Origin: Apostichopus japonicus
Lineage: Eukaryota > Echinodermata > Holothuroidea > Aspidochirotida > Stichopodidae
NCBI RefSeq assembly: GCF_037975245.1
Contig: NC_092575.1
Location: 21,157,841 to 21,221,840 of the forward strand
Direction: 5' to 3'
DNA: 64,000 bases
Under the pieces are notes generated by a model. It was not told where the DNA came from, searched no databases, and saw only the letters and a program-made list of their open reading frames with translations. Positions 23,101 to 35,100 of the stretch are shown one piece after another. Position numbers and translations under genes: made by a program. Positions within the stretch are counted from its first letter, which is position 1. Each line of letters begins with the position of its first letter.

Positions 23101-26100
23101 TGTTGCCTTATTTGTTTTGATATTTGATATTTATTATTATGTTTTTTTTAAATTGTTTTATCCAACAGATGGGGAACCAAAAGCCTCTGCAGTAATTCAG
23201 CAAAAACTAGCGGTAAACGACAATAAACAACCTACAGAGGTGTTTGGAGAAACTCATACAGGATCTGAGCAATATCAGGAAGTGGCAGACCATGACCAAA
23301 AAACAGATACAGAAGCAAAACACCCTGCAGTACTTGGGCAAGAATTGCCAGCAGCAGAACTCAACCGACCATCAGATGTAGAAAGAGAGGCTGATGTAGA
23401 ATCTACAAAGGAACCGAAAGTAGCACAACAGGTCCAGCCAACAGATATTGAACTTAAGCAAAAACTAGCGGTAAACGACAATAAACAACCTACAGAGGTG
23501 TTTGGAGAAACTCATACACGATCTGAGCAATATCAGGAAATGGCAGACCTTGACCAAAAAACAGATACAGAAGCAAAACACCCTGCAGTACTTGGGCAAG
23601 AATTGCAAGCAGCAGAACTCAACCGACCATCAGATGTAGAAAGAGAGGCTGATGTAGAATCTACAAAGGAACCGAAAGTAGCACAACAGGTCCAGCCAAC
23701 AGATATTGAACTTAAGCAAAAACTAGCGGTAAACGACAATAAACAACCTACAGAGGTGTTTGGAGAAACTCATACACGATCTGAGCAATATCAGGAAATG
23801 GCAGACCTTGACCAAAAAACAGATACAGAAGCAAAACACCCTGCAGTACTTGGGCAAGAATTGCAAGCAGCAGAACTCAACCGACCATCAGATGTAGAAA
23901 GAGAGGCTGATGTAGAATCTACAAAGGAACCGAAAGTAGCACAACAGGTCCAGCCAACAGATATTGAACTTAAGCAAGAAATGAAAGTAGCAGACCAAGT
24001 GAGAGGATACAAAGTTCTTGAAACAAGTAAGAACCATATCATCAACAATTATCAACATATCATGTTAAATGTGCAGATACAAGTGATTCTGTATTATATT
24101 TGTTTGCATATGCTATGTGGAAAGCAACTAGTCATAATCCTCGTATGAAATACATGTCTGTTTGCTAAGATGGATAACTAAGAGCCTAACACTAAGTGTT
24201 CTCTTTGATACAATTTGTTACTTTTTTTCAAATTTTTCAGACAAAATTAAAGCAAAAATATGTGCTTCTTCTGGCTATTGCAGGTGTTCCATAGTTGATT
24301 ATTACTTCATAATTAAATGTGACAATCACTGATCTTTTCAGAAATCAAAGATGACAGTTTGCTGACGGCATGTTGTAATGAAGAAGGCGAAGATGATGGT
24401 CAAAGCGATCAAGACTCATCAAGTTCTTCAGATGAAGGAAGTGAATATTTACCATCTGAAGAGGAAGAATTGGTACCACCATCAGATGCATCAAATGATT
24501 CATTCCCAAGATATCCAAACCTTAATCTACTGCTTGGATCTGATGTGGATACTACAGAGTCACAGGAGACTGCAAAGTTCAACGAGGAAGATAGTCCTGG
24601 TCCACCTCTAATACATGTTAAAACCACTAGCAACTCAGATGGTAGAAAGTATAATAAGAAACATGTCTGCTTTTACTGTGAGATATCCCAAGCAAAGTTG
24701 CCACGTCACTTGCAAAGTGCACATTCAGATGAGTCTGCTGTCAGAGATTGGATGGGAGAAACTAATATTACGTTGAAAAATGCCAAGCTTACAAAAATCA
24801 GAAACTTGGGAAATCACATCAACAACTGCAAAGTTTTGGAAGAAGGCAGGGGAGAACTACTTGTGAAGTATAGACCTGTGGGAAGTGTAGATCCAGCAGA
24901 GTTTGTTCCATGCCCAACCTGCTACGGGTATTTGACCAGGAAATTTCTCTGGAAGCACACCTGTCCATTACAAAATAAGCAGAGTGATGCTGGAAAGAAG
25001 AAAAGAGGAGACAGAGTCAGAAATGGTACCATGCTGTTACCAAGCCCATCAAATTTGCATTCAGAAGTTGCAGAACTTTTGTCTACTCTAAAAAATGACA
25101 ATGTGTCAAGAGTGATTAAGAGTGATGAGCTCATTCTTCAGTTTGCCAAGAAGGAGAATCTAAAACTAGGCCATGATCCTGAACAACAAAACTACACACG
25201 CACAAAGCTACGAGAAGTTGCAAGACTCTTAATTGACGTTCGTGTTGTAAGCAAAGTTGAAAACCAAACCTTAACTGAACTAATTCATCCTGCAAAATAT
25301 GACATCGTTGTGACTGCTGCGCGAAATTTAGCAGGATTTGATAGCAGCACACATACATACAAAGTACCCAGTCTTGCATTAAAACTCGGCCATTCCCTGA
25401 AGAAGTGTGCTCTTATCGTAAAAGCTGAAGGATTGAAATCTGGTGATGAAAATGCTGTTAATAAATCCACACAGTTTCATGAATTATGCGAGATGAAATG
25501 GACAGAGGATATTTCTGTCCATGCCCATCGTACACTCACGGAGAACAAAAGAAACAAAGCAAAGGCATTGCCTCTAGCAGAAGATGTTCTTTGTCTCACA
25601 TCCTACCTGAAAGAAACATCAGAAGTACAAAGGAAGCTTGTGAAGGAAGGAACATGTGACAGTTTCACAGCTTGGAAATCTCTGAATGAACTTACTCTGA
25701 CACAAGTGATGCTCTTCAACAGGAGAAGACAAGGTGAGATCTCAAAAATGAGTGTTGATGACTACAATAGTAGATGCCTTCCTGAATCCATGGACTACAT
25801 TTATGATTCTCTTAGCGACTTTGAGAAAGAGTTGTGCAGGACATTCAAAAGAGTAGAAATTGTTGGGAAGAAAGGAAGAACAGTTCCTGTTCTGCTAACT
25901 AAAGAAATGGAGGAATCAATGTCGTTGCTACTCAGTAGCAGAGAGAACGTTGGTGTAAGTGCTGAAAATCCTTATATGTTTCCATCGACTTCAGATGGTC
26001 ACATTCGAGGTTCTGACTGTATTAGAAGGTATGCTGTTTTGTGTGGAGCAACTAATCCAACTTTCCTGCGATCGACAGCTTTAAGGAAGCAGATTGCCAC

Positions 26101-29100
26101 GGTTAGTCAAGTGCTGAACCTCAAAGACAACGAGCTTGACATACTTGCCAAATTTCTCGGTCATGATGTACGAGTACATCGGGAGTTTTATAGACTACCT
26201 GATTCCACGCTGCAGGTTGCGAAAATTTCAAAATTACTCTTATCGCTGGAGAATGGTAGAACCTCAAACCTTGCAGGCAAATCACTTGATGAGATTGACA
26301 TAGAAAAAGATGAAGGTAAGGAATACCACAATTTTACATTTCTTGGGAAACTGTGCACATACTTCTCCATGATGCAAGCCCCAATTGTTTGTAGAACATG
26401 TTGAATGTTGTTCTGAGTAATGATTTCTAGTTCTACAAACAATCCCAGGTCTAAATGTTCTCTACACCCTCAAGCTCTAAATATGTCAAACATTATCAAG
26501 TATAATGACAGCAAACCACTCCTGACTGCTTTGCTTAAAAATGCTGCTTACATTTCTAAATGCCTAAAACAGATTAACTAGAGCTCAGTATTTGGTTTCA
26601 CAGGGAATAAATTCCTTCATAGACCCGTAGTACTGCTGAAATGATTAAACATGGTGAGGGTACAGTCAGCTTTCTTGCACTTTTTACCCAATTATTGTCT
26701 ACGTGTATGTAAGATGTGTTGAATATATATCACAAATATAACTCTTGATGTTCTTTGCAGAGATACAGGAGGATGAAAGTGTAAATGACAGTGAAGAAGA
26801 TGAGAAAGTGGAAGAAGAGGATGAGCAGGAGCCTTTGAACCATGTTCCACATGTGACAATGCCAGAACAAAGTCCAATTCCAGCAACTGCAAAAAGTATG
26901 TAAATTAGATAGTTTGTAATATTACATTTCTGTAATTCTTCATGTACAGTAAGCATCACGTCGGCTAGCGATATGAGTAACTGCTCACAATATACACTGA
27001 CTTTCTCTTGCAATTGCTTCCTTGCTTCTGTTTTGCTTATATCAGATGAAAATGGGTGTCATGCCTGCTCATGTTGTGTGCAAAGTACAATGTCTCACCA
27101 GTCACTTGTTTGAACTCTATTCAAGCATAATATATATTTGCTCATTTTCAATGTATATGTGTCTGATGTGAGTGAATGTCACAATATAATATTTTAATAA
27201 CTCTAAAATATGCCATTAACTGCTCACGACTTTGCATACAAAACAAAAATAGGACTCAATCCACAGTAACATTGACATGGATGACTGAACAAATACATGT
27301 TACTGTAGCTACTGTGAACAATCCTCACAATTTGCCTTTTACACTAGTCTTGTTAATTCTTGAGGGATTTGCCGCAACTCATTTTCTAGTAGATGATTGA
27401 ATTGTTCCACCTGTTTTTTGAGAAGCCAGAAAACATTATAGTTTTGTATGAACAGACCTATTCCCATTCTGACAGATGCACCGGGCATGCTCTTTAGGTG
27501 ACCTTTTACACATGTCTGTTCTCATCTAAGGCGATTTTGTCTGTTCTCATCTAAGGCAATAGTGCAATACATATCTGCATAATTGTTTAAGTTAATTTCT
27601 TTTCACTTTTTCAGAAACACAATGCAGAAGGAGACCTTGGTCAAATGAAGAAGTAGACATAATGAAGAAAGCCTTCAGAAAGGAAATTGCACAGAACAAA
27701 CTTCCTGGAAAAGCAGCGATTGAAAAAGTTCTTGAGCAGTATGATTGCCTTAGAGGGCGCAAATGGACCAACTTGAAAGATTTTATTCGAAATCGCTTTC
27801 TAAAAGCAAATAAAGAGTAGAGCTGTTATACAGCTGTTTCAAATAAACCGTTATTTGAGTGGGTGGTAATTAGTTATGAGGATACAAGTTTCAGTGTCAC
27901 TTTTCTACATGAAAAAACGTGGGAAGCAAATAGGCGGCTGCTATTTTTGTGATACTTTTCAAAGCTTTTGTTGTTTGTTCATCACATCACTCTTAAAAGT
28001 TGTGTTTGTATTTTAGATTTATGGCTGACCAGAAAAACAGCTGTGACTTATTTGACCTATGTGTTATTTCTAATTCACTGCAACATTGCATTACTAGTTT
28101 ATTTTTAATTCAGGTACTAAGTTGCACTACATACATAAAATGGTGCACAGATAATATTTCCTTAAGTAATAGAAAAACTTATGCAGAGCAAAAACAAAGG
28201 GTTAGAAAGGTTGAACAGCTCTTTTATTGTTTATGTGTTTTAATTCTTAATTACTACATTATTACAGGCATGTTTTTCATTTCAGTAATTACGTTGCACT
28301 GCATAATTTAAATTGTGTCGAACGCCTTTAGAAAAAAAGCTGCAGAGAGAAAATTTAAAAAAAAGTAATAGAAAAACTCCTGGATAAATGAGAACACTAG
28401 GAAAAATGTAAGCTACTTATTTGTAATTGCTTGGAGAAACTTCAAAAGAAAACACACAAAGGTTAGATAAATGTTGTTTTTAAGGAGAACAGCTCTGACA
28501 TTGAGTGTGGTTGCAGAAGAAAAATAGATGGCTGTTACTGCTATTTATATTATTGTTTTCAAAAATGTTGTTTTGTTTGTTGATGACAGCTTCATTAAAG
28601 TGATATTTGGACTTAAGTTTAAGGGCTGAGGGAATGTTGACTTCTTTAAAATTGGTATAGTTGACTGATAGAGCTAATTTATATGCTGGTCTTTGCTTAA
28701 TAATGCCACATCTGAGGTGCCTAGTTGAAACATGGCTGAAATAGTCAAAAAGGTGGTGATGCTATTGGATTGATTCAAATCAATTAGCTGATATGTTTGT
28801 TTACTGTTCATTATGTTTAAGCTGTTTAACTTGGTGTTATATGAATACATTGGTTTGTTACTTACTTTTAGTTTCCATTGTGTTATAGTTATTTTCTCTG
28901 TCAATGTGTGAGATTGGCTTCTGTTAAAGGAGAAAATAGATGGCTGCTATTACTGCTATTAATATTATTATTTTAAAAACTGTTGTTTTGTTTGTTGATG
29001 ACAGTCCCATTAAAGTGATATTTGTACTTAAGTTTAAGGGCTGACCGGTAAGACAGTTTGAGTTGAGCAATTTATTTACGTCTGATATTGGATATAAGTT

Positions 29101-32100
29101 CAGTTTTCAAAGCAATAGAATTGCTCTTTAATTAAACAACTTTATTACTTTACTTAAATGATTTTTTTTTTCAAAATCACTGCATCACCTTGATTTAAGC
29201 AATTGCATGTTACCAATATAGGGAATGTTGACCTCTTTAAAATTGGTATAGTTGACTGATAGAGCTAATTTATATGCTGGTCTTTGCTTAATAATGCCAC
29301 ATCTGAGGTGCCTAGTTGAAACATGGCTGAAATAGTCAAAAAGGTGGTGATGCTATTAGATTGATTCAAATCAATAAGCTGATATGTTTGTTTACTGTTC
29401 GTTATATTTAAGCTGTTTAACTTGGTGTTATATAAATACATTGTTTTGTTACTTACTTTTAGTTTCCATTGTGTTATAGTTATGTTCTCTGTCAATGTCT
29501 GAATTTGACGTATCAACGCGTATCAAAACTGATCTGAGTATGTTTTTAAACATGAATCCAACTAAAGTTGACATATTTGAAAACTTTGTTGCCAACTTTT
29601 GCTTGTACCCATTTAGTATGGACTAAGTTACCCCTGTGCTGAAGTGTGATTGTAAATGCAAACCCTGTTAGGTATTGACAATAATAGAACATGAACCACT
29701 GTTGTGTCCCCAGTTGAAATACACTGTGTGTCCGCATTTGGTACATAACTTGTTAAGTGTGGTCCACAATTGGAATACACTGTGTGTCCCCATTTGGTAC
29801 ATAACTTGTTAAGTGTGGTCCACAATTGGAATACACTGTGTGTCCCCATTTGGTACATTACTTGTTAAGTGTGGTCCACAGTGGAAAAAACTGTGTGTCC
29901 CCATTTGGTACATTACTTGTTAAGTGTGGTCCACAGTTGAAATACACTGTGTGTCCCCATTTGGTACATTACTTGCTAAGTGTGGTCCCCAGTTGAAAAA
30001 CACTGTGTGTCCCCATTTGGTACATTACTTGTTAAGTGTGGTCCCCAGTTGAAAAACACTGTGTGTCCCCATTTGGTATGTACTTAATCAAAATAGTTTT
30101 TAGCTTATATATTCCCTAACATTAAGTGTTAATGAAAAGCCTCCTGCCATGGCTCATTGCAAGTCATAGGACACACCCTCATACCTGGGAATATGCCGTG
30201 CGGCACTGTCCCCACTTGGTCAGTCCAAAAAAAGAGTCCCCGATTGGAGCCTGTTACATGTATGTATGTGTGTGTGTGTGTGTGTGTGTATGTGACGCTT
30301 GGCTTGTGTACACGATATCTCAATAAGGAAATGATGTATCATGATGAAACTTGTTGGGTGGATAGCCCATAGTAAGAGGAAGATCCCTATTGTTTTTGGT
30401 GCCCGCAAAGGTCACCAAAGGTCAGTTAGATGCCAAAAACCAATATATTAAAAACAGCAATAACTCCCATTGACAGGGTCCGACATGGTTGATATTTTGG
30501 GAGTAGTTGTGAATGGGGTAAGGCATCGTTTCCAAACATAACGGTAATGTGATCGAAGGTCAACAAAGGTCAATTAATGATAAAAAACTAGTATTTTGGC
30601 GATAACTTGAGAACGAAATGTCCGTTAGGGTTGGGAGTTGCTTCAATGTAATCCAATTGTCGACCCGCACCTGGGTGACCCTTGACCTCAATTTGACCTT
30701 TGGTGACCTTTACATGTTTTTGGGGATTTTTACAGTTTTGATGCTATTTTCAGATGTCAAAGGTACCTTCTGAACATAAATGTCAATAGGTTGACCCCGT
30801 GTGACCTTTATGTGCGAAGTTATATGGGGTCAAAGTTTTTCGGTCGGAGTTAGGATGGTTGCACAGACTTGTCGTTTTGTTTTTTGGAATCAGGAGATTA
30901 AACTACATCTGAAACCAAGGTCAAAAGGTCAAAGGTCACATTAGAAAAAATGTGCTTATTTTGGGAGGAAACGAGCAAAAAAGAAAATGTTTGGTTTTGA
31001 TGCTAGATTTGGATACCAAAGGTACCTTCCGATCAAAAATGTCAATGGGTTGACCCCCGTGTGACCTTCGTGTGCGAAGTTATACGAGGTCAAAGTTAAT
31101 TTTCAGACATTTAATGCAATAACTCCCAGTTCCAAGGTGTGACGTGGTTGATATTTTTGGACAAGTTGCAAATGGTATAGGGGAATATTTTCAAACTTAA
31201 CGGTCATGTGATCCAAGGTCACCAAAGGTCAATTAATGATAAAAAACTAGTATTTTTGCGATAACTTGAGAACAAATTGTCCGTTAGGGTTGTGAGTTGC
31301 TTCAATGTAATCCAATTGTCGACCCGCATCTGTGTGACCCTTGACCTCAATTTGACCTCTGGTGACCTCTGGTGACCTTTTTGTGTTTTGTGGATTTTTA
31401 CAGTTTCGATGCTATTTTCAGATGTTAAAGGTACCTTCTGATCATAAATGTCAATGGGTTGACCCCCGTGTGACCTTTGTGTGCGAAGTTATACGAGGTC
31501 AAAGTTAATTTTCAGACATGTAATGCAATAACTCCCAGTTCCAAGGTGTGACATGGTTGATATTTTTGGAGTAGTTGCAAATGGTATAGGGTAATATTTT
31601 CAAACTTAACGGTCATGTGATCCAAGGTCACCAAAGGTCAATTAATGATAAAAAACTAGTATTTTTGCGATAACTTGAGAACAAATTGTCCGTTAGGGTT
31701 GGGAGTTGCTTCAATGTAATCCAATTGTCGACCCGCATCTGGGTGACCCTTGACCTCAATTTGACCTCTGGTGACCTTTTTGTGTTTTGTGGATTTTTAT
31801 AGTTTCGATGCTATTTTCAGATGTTAAAGGTACCTTCTGATCATAAATGTCAATGGGTTGACCCCTGTGTGACCTTTGTGTGCGAAGTTATACGAGGTCA
31901 AAGTTAATTTTCAGACATTTAATGCAATAACTCCCAGTTCCAAGGTGTGACACGGTTGATATTTTTGGAGTAGTTGCAAATGGTATAGGGTAATATTTTC
32001 AAACTTAACGGTCATGTGATCCAAGGTCACCAAAGGTCAATTAATGATAAAAAACTAGTATTTTTGCGATAACTTGAGAACGAATTGTCAGTTAGGGTTG

Positions 32101-35100
32101 GGAGTTGCTTCTACGTAATCCAATTGTCCACCCACATCTGGGTGACCCTTGACCTCAATTTGACCTCTGGTGACCTTTTCGTGTTTTGGGGATTTTTACA
32201 GTTTCGATGCTATTTTCAGATGTTAAAGGTACCTTCTGGTCATAAATGTCAACAGGTTGACCCCTCGATGAGCTTTGTGTGTGAAGTTATACGAGGTCAA
32301 AGTTAATTTTCAGACATTTCAGGCAATAACTCCCAGTGCCAAGGTGTGACAAGGTTGATTTTTTTGGACAAGTTGCGAATGGTATAGGGGAATATTTTCC
32401 AACTTAGCGGTCATGTTATCCAAGGTCACCAAAGGTCAGCTAATGTTAAAAAACTAGTATTTTTTATTTAGAAAATGGGCAAAGAAAACATGTTTGAATT
32501 TTTAGAGTTTTGATGCTCCGTTTAGGTCTCACCGATCAAAAATGTCAATTGGTTGACCTACGGGTGACCTTTGTGTGTGAAGTTATGTATACAAGTTCAA
32601 AGTTAATTTTTAGACATTTAATGCAATTAAATCCCAATACCAAGGTGTGACACGGTTGATAATTTGGGACAAGTTGTGAATGGGGTGGTGGAACATTTTC
32701 AAACTTAAAGGTCATGTCATCTGTGGTCACCAATGTTATCATATCTGTTGACCCGCTTGTAGGTGACCTTATACTTCTTACATTTTCGACGCCATATTTA
32801 GATCTCAAAAGTGCCTTTTGATCAAAAATCCGATCACATTTTGTGATCACAAAAGTGTTGGCTATAGTGTTGGTTACTTTATGCGTACATGTAGGGCCAC
32901 AATTGCTTGGACTATTTGAGCCCAATCTTGCTTGATAATATGTGTATTGTCATATACCCCAAGCAAGGAACCACAGTGCCCTTGGGCTCTTGTTTCTTCT
33001 CTTTTTTTTTCTCTCCTCTTTTCCTTACCCGGGGGGCGCGCGCCCCCAACGCCCCCCCCCCTGGATACGCACCTGCATATCTCTGCCAGCTGCAGTCATT
33101 CGATGACTATTGTGACAGTAACTTCTTGCAATTGATAATTTCTAAAACGAAGGAAATGATCATCGACTAGTCCGCCGTAATGCTGTTGAACCTTCTCCAG
33201 TCATGATCAAGGGTAAAGAAGTTGAAAGGGTTCACTCCTACAAGTATCTGGGTATTCACCTCAACAATAGCTTAACATGGGATGGTCATGTGGATGCCCT
33301 GGTAAAGAAGTTAAATACCAGGTTATATTGTCTCAGAAAGTTGTCTAAATTCAACGTACATACCGATATAATGCAAATGTTTTATAATTCTATTATTTGC
33401 GTAGTTTGGAGATACTGTCTTATATGTTGGGGTGGAAATGCCACTAAAGTCGAGAAGGACCGTATCGATCACATAATTAGAAAAGTTGGGGGAGTCATTG
33501 GAGGTCAACAGCATACAGTCGACTCGGTGTACCAGTCACTGCTTCAAACAAAGCTAGATTCAGTTTGGAATGACTGTTGCCACCCCTTTCACTGTTATCT
33601 TAATGACAATGTTATTAACAGAGGCAGTGGCAGACTGAGACAGCCGTACACGAGAACTAATCGCTATCGTAACTCGTTCACTCCCCGTGCAATCAAACTT
33701 TTCAATGTCAACTTACGTCGCTAGGCTGTTGCAATAATCTTTAATCTTTTATCTTGCCCTTGTCTTACTGTTTATCATTCTCATTCTTTAATCTCCATCT
33801 GTATATATCCTGATTTATTTTCCTATGCTCATTTATTTTTGTACTGTTTTGAACTTTTATGTGCGAGACACTAATTTCCTTAGTTGGAGCAATAAAGTTT
33901 TACTTACTTAATTAGACGTCATTCTGAACAGAGGATATATAACAACACGTTGTCACACGATAGCACGACTCGTGGGCTGCGGCCTATACGGAGAACCTTT
34001 AAATTAATTCCATTTCTTTCACTGAGTTGCCGGCGATTCTGGCACTCGTCTAGCTGAGCCTGGATACAGTAGCTATACTGACGACCGTGACATTATCAGT
34101 TATTTGCCGAGAGGTTTTTAACTTGCAGGCGTCGGGTGATTGGATTGGTGAATGAGTTTATCAGATGAAGAACTGGAAAATAGAAATAACCGATGAAGAG
34201 GCTCCCGTTCTCCTTTTCTCTATTCAGCTTTCCTTCTTTCTTCCCTTTCCGCTCTCTTCACCTTTTCTCCTTTTGCCGACAGACCCAAAATTTGCCGACA
34301 GCGACCAAACACCCACCCCCCCCCCCCCCGCTCGCTACGCCCCTGGCTATAGAGACTATAATATGTCAAAGAACTCAAAACTAAACTTCTGTCTGAAGCC
34401 CTTGAAAACTTTACACCAAGTTGATTTTCTTTAATAGCGCCATCATTTTTCATTAGCGGAGCCCTTGATAAAGTTAGCTTTCTTGAATAGCTCCACCATT
34501 TTTTGGCGCTTAATGCAAATGAATTAACATGTACTGCATGTGGTCAACACGTACGCAGCACAAGTTGCATTAAAAAATGACATCAGTACATACATATGAT
34601 AACGATGAATATGGAAGATAAATAAATCGTATTCAAGCAAACTAACTAAAACCTATGCAATTTCATCAATTTGACTGAAACTGCCGGCTTTTAACAGTAA
34701 GGCATGTAGGCTAGTCGGTGTTGTTGTATTGTGAAAGGAATATTTCATATCGGTACACACAGTAATTACTTCGCATTGTTTTCTTCATTCTGAGTTTTAT
34801 TTCGACTTTAAAAGGATACTTTAATATGAATATTTGGTTCAGTCAAGTTTTGCAATTTCTACCACTTTTTACTCCGCTTGCCAAATACACATCCATGTGG
34901 CGCCATGTACTTCCTTCACACTCGTGATATGCGTGAGTGGGTTCTTCGTAATGGGAAACTATAAGACATGGTACTAAAGGCAAGTATCCTAATTATTAGG
35001 CCTTGAACGTCTCTATTACGAAGATTACTATGCACTGGACAATTGCCATTGTTGTTCACGACTTCATAATTCCATTGCATTAATCAAAAGATTGTTTGAG

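Larger units (their letters stand above)
11539..30258. mobile_element. Giant SET/tyrosine-recombinase TIR element, about 18.7 kb (level 5)
   Basis: The left end begins TGTAACAGCTTCCAATTGAG (11539) and the right end, reverse complemented, begins TGTAACAGGCTCCAATCGGG (30258). The inverted repeats match at 19 of 23 positions. Both outer flanks are (TG)n-rich and belong to one GGTCA-repeat element that is intact elsewhere, so the segment is an insertion. Copies of GTCCCC-N2-TTGG lie just inside both ends and in an internal satellite, like recombinase binding sites. The only gene found is the SET-recombinase-SANT gene. A target duplication cannot be read because the target is a microsatellite. A SINE (14161-14412) and a LINE 3' end (17138-17530) are later insertions. 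Confidence 0.65.
9486..33074. mobile_element. TIR-bounded insertion in LINE RT, 23.6 kb with nested cargo (level 3b)
   Basis: The left end is AGGCGCGTATCCAGG (9486-9500) and the right end is CCTGGATACGCACCT (33060-33074), inverted repeats with one mismatch. Flanking GCATATC is present at 9479-9485 and 33075-33081, a 7-bp duplication (8 bp with one mismatch). Removing the insert joins the RT frame exactly: the GGG GCA TAT C half continues into TC TGC CAG, giving GAYLCQLQSFDDYC after the FADD block. The left terminal ~480 bp is also found at 63371. How much of the interior belongs to this element rather than to later insertions is unclear; the SET-recombinase segment (11539-30258) sits inside it. 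Confidence 0.7.
5728..33911 (+). mobile_element. CR1/L2/Rex1-like non-LTR retrotransposon (LINE), split into three pieces (level 2)
   Basis: A single long LINE copy is interrupted by two insertions. Piece 1 (5728-5913) encodes a basic N-terminus including IPKEIRKRKRGKAGGV. Piece 2 (7450-9485) encodes the APE-type endonuclease and most of the reverse transcriptase. Piece 3 (33075-33724) encodes the end of RT and the C-terminal region, followed by a 3' UTR with AATAAA and a short TTACTTACTTA tail. Removing the insertions (and one copy of each target duplication) rejoins both breaks in frame. The clade assignment comes from overall motif layout and is approximate. Confidence 0.85.
5206..34345. 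mobile_element. Outer hAT-like TIR element, greatly enlarged by nested insertions (level 1)
   Basis: It starts CAGGGGCGTAGCGA at 5206 and ends with the exact reverse complement TCGCTACGCCCCTG at 34345, flanked on both sides by GCTATAGA. An 8-bp duplication with CAG-initial termini is typical of hAT superfamily elements. Its own sequence seems limited to about 5206-5560 and about 33911-34345, with G-rich subterminal stretches and no transposase, so it was a short non-autonomous copy. Everything between was inserted later. The right-end interior (GTCGCTGTCGGCAAATTT, minus strand near 34300) matches the element beginning at 63918. Confidence 0.8.

Noticed and set aside
23275-24048. Minus-strand frames over the 86-residue repeat
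   Set aside because: Shadows of the plus-strand exon, repeating with its 258-bp period.
24241-24287. Possible extra exon of the SET-recombinase gene (DKIKAKICASSGYC)
   Set aside because: Has AG and GT borders but ends in phase 2, which does not fit the next exon; at most an alternative exon.
29650-30090. CRISPR-like array
   Set aside because: Regular 56-bp spacing, but the whole unit repeats without variable spacers; it is a simple tandem repeat in a eukaryotic element.
9486-33074. Treating the whole 23.6 kb as one giant element
   Set aside because: The split GGTCA-repeat element and the separate TIR pair at 11539/30258 are better explained by a smaller element with the 18.7-kb segment nested inside, so the larger unit is kept only as a bounding insertion.
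32907-33170. 87-codon frame before LINE piece 3
   Set aside because: It merely runs through the transposon terminus into the LINE frame; only the part from 33075 is LINE coding sequence.
34165-34453. Open frames near 34.2-34.45 kb
   Set aside because: They translate a C/T-rich tract and the hAT-like right terminus.
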